This document shows, in pieces, positions 42,977 through 50,640 of a stretch of DNA of 64,000 nt. The stretch spans positions 62,001 through 126,000 of the forward strand of contig NZ_BAGD01000106.1 in the NCBI RefSeq assembly GCF_000308635.1, in the 5' to 3' direction. The notes below the pieces were generated by a model. The model saw nothing but the letters and a program-made list of their open reading frames with translations. It ran no database searches and was not told the origin of the DNA. Within the stretch, counting starts at the first letter, position 1, and each line of letters starts with the position of its first letter. Made by a program: the position numbers and the translations under genes. The stretch comes from Nocardia otitidiscaviarum NBRC 14405 (lineage in GTDB: Bacteria; Actinomycetota; Actinomycetes; Mycobacteriales; Mycobacteriaceae).

Positions 42977-44665
42977 CTACAGCGTCGCGGCCAACTCCCG
43001 CAGCACCGGCAGGCTCACCGAGCCCGAACCGAGCACCACATCGTGGAACGCCTTGATGTCGAACGCGGCCCCGAGCCGCTGCCGCACCTGCTCGCGCTGG
43101 CGCATGATCTCCAGCTGTCCGACCTTGTACGCGACCGCCTGCCCCGGCATGGCGATATAGCGGTCCACCTCGATACGGATCTCCTCCACCCCCACCGGCG
43201 CGTTCGCCACCATGAAGTCGATGGCCTGCTGCCGCGTCCAGCCCTTGGCGTGCAGTCCGGTGTCGACCACCAGGCGGCAGGACCGCCAGGAGTCACCGGC
43301 CAGCATGCCGATCCGGCCGAGATCGTCCGGATAGAGCCCCATCTCGTCGGCCAGGCGTTCGGTGTAGAGCGCCCAGCCCTCCACGAAGGCGGTATTGGAG
43401 AAGGACTGGCGCTGGAAGCGCGGCAGCCCCTCGAGCTCATTGGCGATGGTGAGCTGGAGATGGTGGCCAGGAATGGCCTCGTGATAGGCGACCGAGGCGG
43501 TCTCGTAGCGGTTGCGCCCCTTGGCGTCGTACTGGTTGACGTAGTACGCGCCATTGCGGGAGCCGTCGGCGGCGGGCGGGAAGTAGTACGCGGCGGGCGC
43601 ATCCGCGGCCAGGAATTCGGGGACGGGGAGGATATCGCAGGACTGCCGGGGCAGCCTGCCGAACCAGTCCCCCATCACCGCACCGGCCGCGGCCAGGCAG
43701 CGCCGGGCGTCGGCCATGATCTCGTCGCCGTCGCGGTAGCGCAGCTCCGGATCCTCCCGCAGCCTGGTGAAGATCTCGCCGAGGTCGTCGGTGCCGAACA
43801 GCCGCGCGCCGACCTCGCCGTATTCGGTGCGCAGCGTGGCCAATTCGGCCAGGCCGAGTTCGTGGATCTCGTCCGCGCCCAGGTCGGGCAGGGTGGTGTG
43901 GTGGCGCAGCAGGCGGGCGTAGATATCGGCTCCGTCGTCGCCGAGCCAGGACAGGCCGGGGCGGTCGTCGGGGCGCGCCACCGGCAGCAGCTCGGTGGCG
44001 AGCGCCGCGCGGTAGGCGGCGAACGCGGGGCGGATGACATCGCGTGCCACCTCGGCGAGCTCTGCGCGCCACGCGGATTCGCCGTCCCAGTCGGGCGGGC
44101 CCGGGAAGGTGACGAAGGGGTCGGCGGCGAGATCGGAGGCCAAGTAGCCGTCGAGCTGATTGAGCGAGCGTTCGATGGTGATGCGGGCGGGGGTGCGTCC
44201 GGCGGCCACACCGTCGCGGAAGCGCTGCACCGCCTGCGCCATCAGATCACCGAACTGCCGGTAGCGCTCGAGCAGCCCCGCCGCGTTCTCCGGTCGCGGC
44301 GCGTTGAGCTGCGGAGCCATGGTGAGCATGGCCGCGTGCACGCCCGTCATCTGATCGGAGGCCATCTCCGCGGGCCGCCAACCCAGCTGGTCGATGGCGG
44401 AGGTGAGTTCGGTGCGCAGCAGGCTGCGGGTGATGCGGTCGGTATCGGACAGCCGTCCCGGATCCAGGGCGTCCACCTCACCCAGCAGGGCCTGCCAGGT
44501 GCCGAGCAGCCGGGCATCGGCCGCCGCGGAGAGATCCTCGATGCGATCGTCGAAGCGCCTGTCCCCCAACAGGGTTGCCTCACTCGGTGCGGATTCCAGG
44601 AACGCATCCCAGAAGCGGTCCGCCAGCTCGATCAGCTCGTCGTGTGCGTCCATGCGATTCATCAT
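42977..44665 (-). CDS. DUF885 family putative metallopeptidase, larger copy
   Basis: A 562-residue protein of the DUF885 family. The metal-binding motif is SVAYHEAIPGHHLQLTIA (about residue 400), followed by FVEGWALYTERLADEMG supplying the third ligand Glu. It is longer than the copy at 2722-3921 by an N-terminal helical domain. No signal peptide is visible from the ATG at 44665 (MMNRMDAHDELIEL), which AAGG precedes; 44662 or 44653 are alternatives. DUF885 proteins resemble carboxypeptidase-like zinc hydrolases. The biological substrate is unknown. Confidence 0.85.
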   Translation of the reverse strand: MMNRMDAHDELIELADRFWDAFLESAPSEATLLGDRRFDDRIEDLSAAADARLLGTWQALLGEVDALDPGRLSDTDRITRSLLRTELTSAIDQLGWRPAEMASDQMTGVHAAMLTMAPQLNAPRPENAAGLLERYRQFGDLMAQAVQRFRDGVAAGRTPARITIERSLNQLDGYLASDLAADPFVTFPGPPDWDGESAWRAELAEVARDVIRPAFAAYRAALATELLPVARPDDRPGLSWLGDDGADIYARLLRHHTTLPDLGADEIHELGLAELATLRTEYGEVGARLFGTDDLGEIFTRLREDPELRYRDGDEIMADARRCLAAAGAVMGDWFGRLPRQSCDILPVPEFLAADAPAAYYFPPAADGSRNGAYYVNQYDAKGRNRYETASVAYHEAIPGHHLQLTIANELEGLPRFQRQSFSNTAFVEGWALYTERLADEMGLYPDDLGRIGMLAGDSWRSCRLVVDTGLHAKGWTRQQAIDFMVANAPVGVEEIRIEVDRYIAMPGQAVAYKVGQLEIMRQREQVRQRLGAAFDIKAFHDVVLGSGSVSLPVLRELAATL

Positions 44666-44775
44666 GCCGCACGCCTTACCGCCGACACGGCGAAGTTTCG
44701 ACCACGCGTCCCCAGATGAGCGCGGGCACGGGGCTGGATGGAAACCTGACCGGCGAGGCCCCGGTCGCGAGCGCG

Positions 44776-45693
44776 TTATCGTCTCGGCGGCACCGGAATC
44801 CGCGCCAGATCTTCCGCCACCACGATCTCGCCGTCGAAGTGGGCGCGCGCCTGGTCGAGGTGGTCGTCGAGGGCGCCGTAGCGCTGGGAGAAGTGGGTGA
44901 GCACCAGGGTGCGCACGCCCGCGGCGGCGGCCACCTTGCCCGCTTGACCGGCGGTGAGGTGGCCGTACTCCTCGGCGAGGTCGATCTCCGCGTCGAGGAA
45001 GGTGGCCTCGATGACCAGCATGTCCGCCCCTTCGGCGAGGGCGTACACGCCGTCGCACAGGCGGGTGTCCATGACGAAGGCGAAGCTCTGGCCCGGACGC
45101 GGTTCGCTCACCTGGTCGAGACCGATTGTGCGGCCGTCGATCTCGATGCTCCCGGCATGCTGCAACTCGCCGACGATGGGTCCGGCCAGGCCGTATTCGC
45201 GCAGCAGATCGGGGACGATGCGCCGCCCGTCGGGCTCGTCGATGCGGTAGCCGAAGGCTTCGACCGGATGCGACAGCGGTTCCGTGCGCAGTGTGAAACC
45301 GGCGTCGGGGGCGGGTAATTCGCCCGCGGCGGCAATGGGACGCGGGCGGAGTTCGGCATGGTGGCGGTAGGCGGTGGAATCGCACAGTCGTTGATAGAAC
45401 CGTTCGCCGGAGGCCGGGTAGTACACATCGACGGCGTGCGGCACCCGGTCCAGGCTGATGCGCTGCACCACCCCCGCCAGCCCCAAGCTGTGATCCCCGT
45501 GGAAGTGTGTGATGCCGATACGGGTGATGTCGGTCGCCGACAGCCCCGCGTAGATCATCTGCCGCTGCGTCCCCTCCCCCGGATCGAACAGCAACCCCTC
45601 GCCGTCCCACCTCAGCAGGTAGCCGTTGTGGTTGCGCTGCTTGGTCGGCACCTGGCTCGCGGTTCCGAGAATGACCAGTTCGCGCTGTGACAC
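44776..45693 (-). CDS. rnz: ribonuclease Z
   Basis: The tRNA 3'-processing endonuclease, a metallo-beta-lactamase-fold enzyme. It is 305 residues, with LVILGTASQVPTKQRNHNGYLL at the N-terminus, the zinc motif HFHGDH at about residues 63-68, SHPVEAFGYRI, and LTHFSQRYGALD near the C-terminus, the pattern of short-form RNase Z. It cleaves precursors lacking an encoded CCA. GTG start at 45693. Downstream, 110 bp separate it from the DUF885 gene start, so they may or may not be one transcript. Confidence 0.93.
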   Translation of the reverse strand: MSQRELVILGTASQVPTKQRNHNGYLLRWDGEGLLFDPGEGTQRQMIYAGLSATDITRIGITHFHGDHSLGLAGVVQRISLDRVPHAVDVYYPASGERFYQRLCDSTAYRHHAELRPRPIAAAGELPAPDAGFTLRTEPLSHPVEAFGYRIDEPDGRRIVPDLLREYGLAGPIVGELQHAGSIEIDGRTIGLDQVSEPRPGQSFAFVMDTRLCDGVYALAEGADMLVIEATFLDAEIDLAEEYGHLTAGQAGKVAAAAGVRTLVLTHFSQRYGALDDHLDQARAHFDGEIVVAEDLARIPVPPRR

Positions 45694-45816
45694 GCGCGCC
45701 ACGCTACCGCCTATGGCCGACGAACCCGAGTCGGAGCGCACCGCGCGTTCCGGCCACCGGCCTCCGCCCCGGCCGGAATCGGCACGGCTACGCGGCCTCG
45801 AATCGCCCACCCAAAA

Positions 45817-45831
45817 TACCAACAGGGGGTA
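45817..45831. promoter_or_regulatory. copper-type operator (RicR/CsoR-like)
   Basis: TACCA-ACAGG-GGGTA fits the TACCC-N5-GGGTA palindrome of RicR-type copper repressors with one mismatch, and the longer half-sites ATACC/GGTAT flank it. It lies 38 bp before the DUF6153 gene start, the right place for repression. Confidence 0.6.
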
Positions 45832-45868
45832 TGCGGTAGATCCGAGATCGCGCCGCTACACTGGCCGC

Positions 45869-46282
45869 GTGGACGAACAGCAAACGCCGCGCACCGCCGG
45901 GTACGCCCGCGCGCTGGCCCTGTTCGTCCTGCTGGCCGGGGTAGTCATCATGCACTCGGGAGCCTTCGCACCCAGCGGCAGCGGCCACCACGGGGCAACC
46001 GGGCCGGAAGCCCCGCGACTCACCGTCCACAGCGCCGACCCTTCCGCGCATGCACCGACCTGCTCGGATGGTGACTGCACGCCGAACAATACCGGATCGC
46101 ACGGCTGCGTCTTCGTACTGACGGCGCTCGCGCTGGCGCTGGCGCTGGCGGCCCTGTACTGGGTGGGCTGGACACGCCCCGGACTCGCCGGTCCACGCCC
46201 GCGCTGGTGGCGTGCAAAACGCTCCCGTCCGCCGCCGTGGACGGTCCTCACTCTGGCCGAATTGGCGATTCTCCGAATCTGA
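45869..46282 (+). CDS. DUF6153-type putative copper-associated membrane protein
   Basis: A 137-residue protein with an N-terminal hydrophobic segment (YARALALFVLLAGVVIMHSGAF), a His-rich extracytoplasmic stretch (GSGHHGATG, HSADPSAHAPTCSDGDC), the motif SHGCVFVLTALALALALAALYW forming a second helix, and a basic C-terminus. The Cys/His-rich loop and the HGCVF block fit the DUF6153 family that accompanies DUF305 lipoproteins in actinobacteria. The upstream copper-type operator supports a copper-handling role, which remains an inference. The GTG start at 45869 is set by the hydrophobic N-terminus. Confidence 0.75.
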   Translation: MDEQQTPRTAGYARALALFVLLAGVVIMHSGAFAPSGSGHHGATGPEAPRLTVHSADPSAHAPTCSDGDCTPNNTGSHGCVFVLTALALALALAALYWVGWTRPGLAGPRPRWWRAKRSRPPPWTVLTLAELAILRI

Positions 46283-46374
46283 TGGGCAGCGCCGTCTCCG
46301 CGTCGCACGGGCGCGGCGGCGCGATCACGCCTGCCTTCATCACATTCACACGCCAATTACCAAGGAGTACAGAC

Positions 46375-46986
46375 ATGTTCGAATCGACCCGGGTGAAGCT
46401 CGCCATCCTCACCGGCCTCTCGTCGGTCGCCCTCGTCGCCGCCGGGTGCGGCGGGAACGACGCCGCGACGGTCCAGGCGGTGGACGGCGGTGCCACCACC
46501 TCGGCCGCGGCCGCCACGCGCAGCGATTTCAATGCCGCCGATGTGGAGTTCCTCCAGATGATGTACCCGCACCACGCCCAAGCCGTGGAGATGGCGAAGC
46601 TGGTGCCGGGCCGCACGCAGAATCAGGAGCTCATCGCACTCGCGCAGGCCGTGGAGCAGGCGCAGGCACCGGAGATGCGGCAGATCTCCACCCTGCTGGT
46701 GAGCTTCGGCAAGTCCGCCCCCAGCGAGGACGGCGGACACGCGGGACACGGCGGTATGCAGGGCATGATGTCGCCGGAGCAGATGACGGCCCTGGAGCTG
46801 GCCAGCGGCGCGGCGTTCGACGAGAAGTGGATGACCATGATGATCGAGCACCACCAAGGCGCGATCGCCATGGCGGAGACCGAGCTCGCCCAGGGCGTCA
46901 ATGCCGACGCCAAGCAGCTGGCCCAAGCGATCATCGCGGCCCAGCGGACCGAGATCGACCAGATGCGGGGCATGCTGGGGCAGTAG
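46375..46986 (+). CDS. DUF305 lipoprotein (putative copper-binding)
   Basis: A 203-residue lipoprotein with the lipobox LVAAGC (Cys at about 25). The DUF305 domain is a duplicated four-helix ferritin-like unit: MMYPHHAQAVEMA (His66-67) and MMIEHHQGAIAMA (His159-160) are the paired HH metal motifs, with a Met/His-rich insert (GGHAGHGGMQGMMSPEQM). AAGGAG precedes the ATG at 46375. The pair with the DUF6153 gene 92 bp upstream and the copper-type operator suggest an envelope copper-binding protein; by family knowledge DUF305 proteins are often copper-induced. Confidence 0.88.
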   Translation: MFESTRVKLAILTGLSSVALVAAGCGGNDAATVQAVDGGATTSAAAATRSDFNAADVEFLQMMYPHHAQAVEMAKLVPGRTQNQELIALAQAVEQAQAPEMRQISTLLVSFGKSAPSEDGGHAGHGGMQGMMSPEQMTALELASGAAFDEKWMTMMIEHHQGAIAMAETELAQGVNADAKQLAQAIIAAQRTEIDQMRGMLGQ

Positions 46987-47084
46987 ATGGTCTGCGGTCC
47001 CACGGCCGACGCACCAGCCCACATACCACCAGCACACGCCACCAGCCTCGGCCGAGGTAATGGCGGTGCACCCGAATAACACGA

Positions 47085-47114
47085 GGCGGGCGGGTCGATG
47101 TCGACCCGCCCGCC
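47085..47114. terminator. bidirectional terminator between convergent genes
   Basis: A 14-bp perfect stem GGCGGGCGGGTCGA (47085-47098), TG spacer, complement to 47114, between the DUF305 gene (stop 46986, plus) and the small membrane protein gene (stop 47140, minus). Confidence 0.85.
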
Positions 47115-47139
47115 CTGAGGGGTTGTACTCGCCCGGGCG

Positions 47140-47436
47140 CTAGGTCCCGATGACCGAGTTCATGATGGTGCCCGCACTGGTGGCGGTGGCGCCGCCGATC
47201 ATGGCCCCGGCCACCATCTTCGGAGATTCGAGTCCGCCACCGCTCCACTTCTCCCAGGCGAATCGGCCACCGCCGTAGGTGATGGCGGTGACGCCCGACA
47301 GCAGCACGAACCAGTTGAAATAGCGGACCAGCTTCATGAGTTTGTCGGCGACCGGCGGCGTTTCCGGCGTCGGGTTGCCGACCTGCGCGATGACCGTCGT
47401 ATACGTGTCGTGTACGGCGGCGAGAAGCATGCTCAC
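47140..47436 (-). CDS. small two-helix membrane protein, pilin-like layout
   Basis: A 98-residue protein with two hydrophobic stretches, YFNWFVLLSGVTAITYGGGRF and PKMVAGAMIGGATATSAGTIMN, connected by the short loop WEKWSGGGLE, and an N-terminal polar head. This is the outline of small T4SS VirB2/TrbC-like or actinobacterial conjugation-linked membrane proteins, but no other conjugation gene is near. The GTG start at 47436 has GAGAGGA upstream. No function is assigned. Confidence 0.6.
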   Translation of the reverse strand: MSMLLAAVHDTYTTVIAQVGNPTPETPPVADKLMKLVRYFNWFVLLSGVTAITYGGGRFAWEKWSGGGLESPKMVAGAMIGGATATSAGTIMNSVIGT

Positions 47437-47518
47437 AATCGGTTCCTCTCGGATGCTGAGGTGATGCTGGTGTGGCATGTGACGCTTATCTCGATTATCA
47501 GAGCCATTGAACATCACT

Positions 47519-47555
47519 CGCGGTGGTGGCGTCATGACGACACACCACCACCGCG
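47519..47555 (-). terminator. terminator of the amino acid permease gene
   Basis: An 11-bp stem CGCGGTGGTGG (47519-47529) and its complement (47545-47555) with a 15-base loop, 26 bp after the permease stop. The stem is imperfectly placed for strong termination. Confidence 0.6.
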
Positions 47556-47581
47556 ACCTCGGAGCCGGAACCGAAAGTTAG

Positions 47582-49090
47582 CTACTTCTCGGTAGCAGTC
47601 TTCCCAAGCAGGGAGTGGCGACGACCGTAGAGGAAGTACACGACGAACCCGATCGCCATCCAGACCACGAACCGCAGCCAGGTCTCCACCGACAGGTTGA
47701 ACATGAGCCAGGCGCAGGCCAGCACCGACAGGATCGGCAGCAGCGGCACCAGCGGCACCTTGAAGCCGCGCGGCAGGTCCGGTCGACTGCGGCGCAGCAC
47801 GATCACACCCAGCGACACCAGTACGAACGCGAACAGCGTGCCGATGTTCACCATTTCCTCGAGCGTGCCGAAGTCGACGAAGCCGGCCAGCACCGCGCAC
47901 ACCACGCCGACGATGGCGGTCAGCCGCACCGGCGTGCCCTGCGTTCCGGTGTGCGCCAGCTGACGCGGCAGCAGCCCGTCGCGCGCCATGGCGAACAGCA
48001 CGCGGGTCTGCCCCAGGTACATGACCATGACGACCGTGGTCAGACCGGCCAGCGCGCCGATGGAGATGAGGTTCTTGGCCCAGTCGACGCCGTGCACCGC
48101 GAAGGCGGTGGCCAGCGTGGAGTTCCCCTCCAGTTCGGTGTAGGGCACCATGCCGGTGAGCACCAGCGAGACGCCCACGTACAGCACGGTCACGATGACC
48201 AGCGAGCCCAGGATGCCGCGCGGGACATTGCGCTGCGGGTCCTTGGTCTCCTCGGCGGCGGTGGCGACCACGTCGAAGCCGATGAAGGCGAAGAACACGA
48301 TGGAGGCGGCGGCGAGCAGGCCGTACCAACCGAAGGTGCTGTGGCCCGCGCCGGTGACGAAGGAGAACAGCGACTGGCGCAGGCCCTCGTTGGCGGCCTC
48401 ACCGTCCTGCGACGGCGGAATGTAGGGGGTGAGGTTGGCCTTGTCGAAGTAGGTCGCGCCCACCACGATCACCAGCGCGATGACGGCAAGTTTGATGGCG
48501 ACGGCCACCGCCGACACTCGCGAGGACAGCTTGGTGCCGCGCGCCAGCAGAATGCCCAGGATGGCGATGAGCAGTACCGCGCCCCAGTCGAAGGTGACCG
48601 GCCCGAGATCGACCACGGGGGTGTGGCCGCCCAGCACCACGCCGAGGTATTGCGACCAGCCCTTGGCGACCACCGCGGCGGCCAGCGCGAATTCCAGGAT
48701 GAGGTCCCAGCCGATGATCCAGGCGGCGAGTTCGCCGAAGGTGGCGTAGGAGAAGGTGTAGGCGCTACCCGCCACCGGCACGGTGGAGGCGAACTCGGCG
48801 TAACAGAGCGCGGCCAGGCCACAGGCGACGGCGGCGAGCACGAAGGCCAGCGAGACAGAGGGTCCGGCGAGGTTGCCCGCGGTGCGCGCGGTGAGGGTGA
48901 AGATACCCGCGCCCACCACCACGGCCACGCCGAAGATGGTGAGGTCCCAGGCGGTCAGGTCCTTGCGGAGTTTGGCATCGGGTTCATCGGTGTCACGGAT
49001 GGATTGTTCGACCGATTTGGTGCGGAACAGTCCGCTGCCGCGGCCCGCCCCCTGCCCGGTCGTGTTCCGATCAGGGCCCGATAGCGCCAT
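47582..49090 (-). CDS. APC-family amino acid permease, cationic amino acid transporter type
   Basis: A 502-residue permease with about 12-14 hydrophobic segments. The APC core appears as DLTIFGVAVVVGAGIFTLTARTAGNLAGPSVSLAFVLAAVACGL (helix 1-2, with the unwound GAGIF), AFIGFDVVATAAEETKDPQRNVP and RVLFAMARDGLLP. This is the layout of the CAT (cationic amino acid) subfamily, probably a proton- or sodium-coupled importer. The ATG at 49090 has AGGAGAG upstream. Its regulation is unclear; a 14-bp palindrome lies about 190 bp upstream. Confidence 0.92.
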   Translation of the reverse strand: MALSGPDRNTTGQGAGRGSGLFRTKSVEQSIRDTDEPDAKLRKDLTAWDLTIFGVAVVVGAGIFTLTARTAGNLAGPSVSLAFVLAAVACGLAALCYAEFASTVPVAGSAYTFSYATFGELAAWIIGWDLILEFALAAAVVAKGWSQYLGVVLGGHTPVVDLGPVTFDWGAVLLIAILGILLARGTKLSSRVSAVAVAIKLAVIALVIVVGATYFDKANLTPYIPPSQDGEAANEGLRQSLFSFVTGAGHSTFGWYGLLAAASIVFFAFIGFDVVATAAEETKDPQRNVPRGILGSLVIVTVLYVGVSLVLTGMVPYTELEGNSTLATAFAVHGVDWAKNLISIGALAGLTTVVMVMYLGQTRVLFAMARDGLLPRQLAHTGTQGTPVRLTAIVGVVCAVLAGFVDFGTLEEMVNIGTLFAFVLVSLGVIVLRRSRPDLPRGFKVPLVPLLPILSVLACAWLMFNLSVETWLRFVVWMAIGFVVYFLYGRRHSLLGKTATEK

Positions 49091-49498
49091 GGTCTCTCCT
49101 ATGTCTGGCTTCTCGGCAACAATGCAGTTCGGCACCGGGCGAATGTCCGCCCGATGCCTGTGTCGTTCGCCTTCACCGCGACCTGAGGGCACAACTGCCG
49201 GTCATGCCCCGATCGCTGCTTCCGGTCTCGGGGCGAGACAAGAGTTGTCGGCGTCACACGGAACGGTAGCACTGGCTGGTACGTACCAGTGCAGCAACCG
49301 CCGAGGCAACATGAGCTGGTCTACGGCACGGGCCGCGATTGCCGACCCGTGCTCCCGACCCGACACAGAGGTTGCGCGAACTCACGCGACCGGACTACCC
49401 GTCGGCTCACCCGGCATGCACCCGTTCCCGCGAGTCGGGAGCCGATCCCCCGCCCGGCACACGTGCGGCGTCACGAGTCGGGAGCCGACCGCGGGTCG
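49091..49498. other. intergenic region with palindrome and spaced direct repeats
   Basis: No gene. It holds the palindrome CTGGTACGTACCAG at 49276-49289 and two copies of CGAGTCGGGAGCCGA (49431-49445 and 49474-49488) 43 bp apart, close to the end of the alcohol dehydrogenase gene. Confidence 0.5.
49276..49289. promoter_or_regulatory. 14-bp palindromic operator candidate
   Basis: CTGGTAC-GTACCAG with an overlapping outer inverted repeat GCACTGG/CCAGTGC (49269-49292). It is in the promoter-side region of the permease gene. Confidence 0.45.
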
Positions 49499-50539
49499 CT
49501 ACGGCACCAGGACCGCACGGCCTCGAATCTGCCCGGCGTCCAAGCGCCGCAGCGCCTCCGAACCGTCGGTGAGGTCGAAGCGCTCGACCTCCATGCGGAG
49601 CTTGCCCGCCTGCGCGAGTGCGACGCAGTCGTAGAGGTCGCGGCGGGTGCCGCCGAGGGACTTGCGCACCGAGGCGCCCCAGGGCCAGCCGGGGCCGCCA
49701 GCCGGTCCGGTGGTGATCTCCGGTGCGCCGTCGCCGATGCCGACCATCCGATACGCACCATTGGGCGCGACGGTCCGCACCGCGAGCGTGGCGGTCGCGT
49801 CGGCGCCGACGAAGTCGAAGACCGCGTCCGCGCCGCGTCCGCCGGTGAGGTCGAGAATCTGCTGGGCGGCATCGTCTTCGGCGAGGATGCCGATATCGGC
49901 GCCGCAGTCGGCGGCCAGTTCCAGTTTCTCCTTCGCCACGTCGACGGCGACGACCCGTACCCCGCTGACCGCCCGCAGGATCTGCACCGCCACATGCCCG
50001 AGCCCGCCGATGCCGATGGCGACCGCCGTTCCGCCGGGCCGCAGTTGCTCCCGTGCGCCCCGGATGGCGTGATACGCGGTGAGTGCGGCGTCGGCCACCG
50101 GTGCGGCCTGCACGAAGTCGAGATCTCCGATGGGAACGAACGAGGTCGCCGGTACCCGAACGTATTCCGCCATCCCGCCCTCGACGGTGAGCCCCGGACA
50201 CGGCGGCATGGCGGTCCGTCCGGCGGCCAGGCACACATTCTCGTTGCCGCTCACGCATTCCCGGCATACGCCACAGGTCCAGAACAGGTACACCACGCCG
50301 CGCTCCCCGAGCTCACGACCCGCGACATCCGTTCCGACGGCCTCGATGGTGCCCGCGATCTCGTGGCCGAGGGTGAGCGGCTCCTCGCGGATTCGGACCG
50401 GGAAGTTCACCAGGGTCAGGTCCGAATGGCAGACACCCGCCGCGCCGACGCGCAGCAGCAGATCGCTCGGGCCGATCTCGGGGACGGGGATATCGCGGAC
50501 GGCCACGGTTTCGGGGCCGGTCCACTGCAGTGCTCGCAT
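49499..50539 (-). CDS. zinc-dependent alcohol dehydrogenase
   Basis: A 346-residue MDR-family NAD(P)-dependent dehydrogenase. Catalytic zinc ligands are in GVCHSD (Cys37) and GHEIAG (His59, Glu60). The structural zinc site Cys89, 92, 95 and 103 in FWTCGVCRECVSGNENVC is complete. The cofactor-binding GIGGLGHVAVQ lies at about 176-186. It would oxidise an alcohol to a ketone or aldehyde. It is divergent from the flavin monooxygenase gene, and the pair could act in sequence. The ATG at 50539 has GAAGGA upstream. The substrate is unknown. Confidence 0.93.
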   Translation of the reverse strand: MRALQWTGPETVAVRDIPVPEIGPSDLLLRVGAAGVCHSDLTLVNFPVRIREEPLTLGHEIAGTIEAVGTDVAGRELGERGVVYLFWTCGVCRECVSGNENVCLAAGRTAMPPCPGLTVEGGMAEYVRVPATSFVPIGDLDFVQAAPVADAALTAYHAIRGAREQLRPGGTAVAIGIGGLGHVAVQILRAVSGVRVVAVDVAKEKLELAADCGADIGILAEDDAAQQILDLTGGRGADAVFDFVGADATATLAVRTVAPNGAYRMVGIGDGAPEITTGPAGGPGWPWGASVRKSLGGTRRDLYDCVALAQAGKLRMEVERFDLTDGSEALRRLDAGQIRGRAVLVP

Positions 50540-50601
50540 GGTGATTCCTTCGGAGTTTCGAGCGTGATCTGGCGCACACCGTAGCATTCGCTATACACTG
50601 C

Positions 50602-50630
50602 GTCCAGCGAGTGACTCGGTGTCCAGCGAG
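50602..50630. promoter_or_regulatory. direct repeats and palindrome between the divergent oxidation genes
   Basis: GTCCAGCGAG occurs at 50602-50611 and 50621-50630, and CGAGTGACTCG (50608-50618) is an 11-bp palindrome between them. The cluster lies just before the monooxygenase ribosome binding site and could be a regulator site for the divergent pair. Confidence 0.45.
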
Positions 50631-50640
50631 GAGTGTCTAC

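Noticed and set aside
44666..45610. N-terminal extension of the larger DUF885 frame across the RNase Z gene
   Set aside because: The extension is antisense-frame sequence within rnz with no conserved motif; the family start is near 44665.
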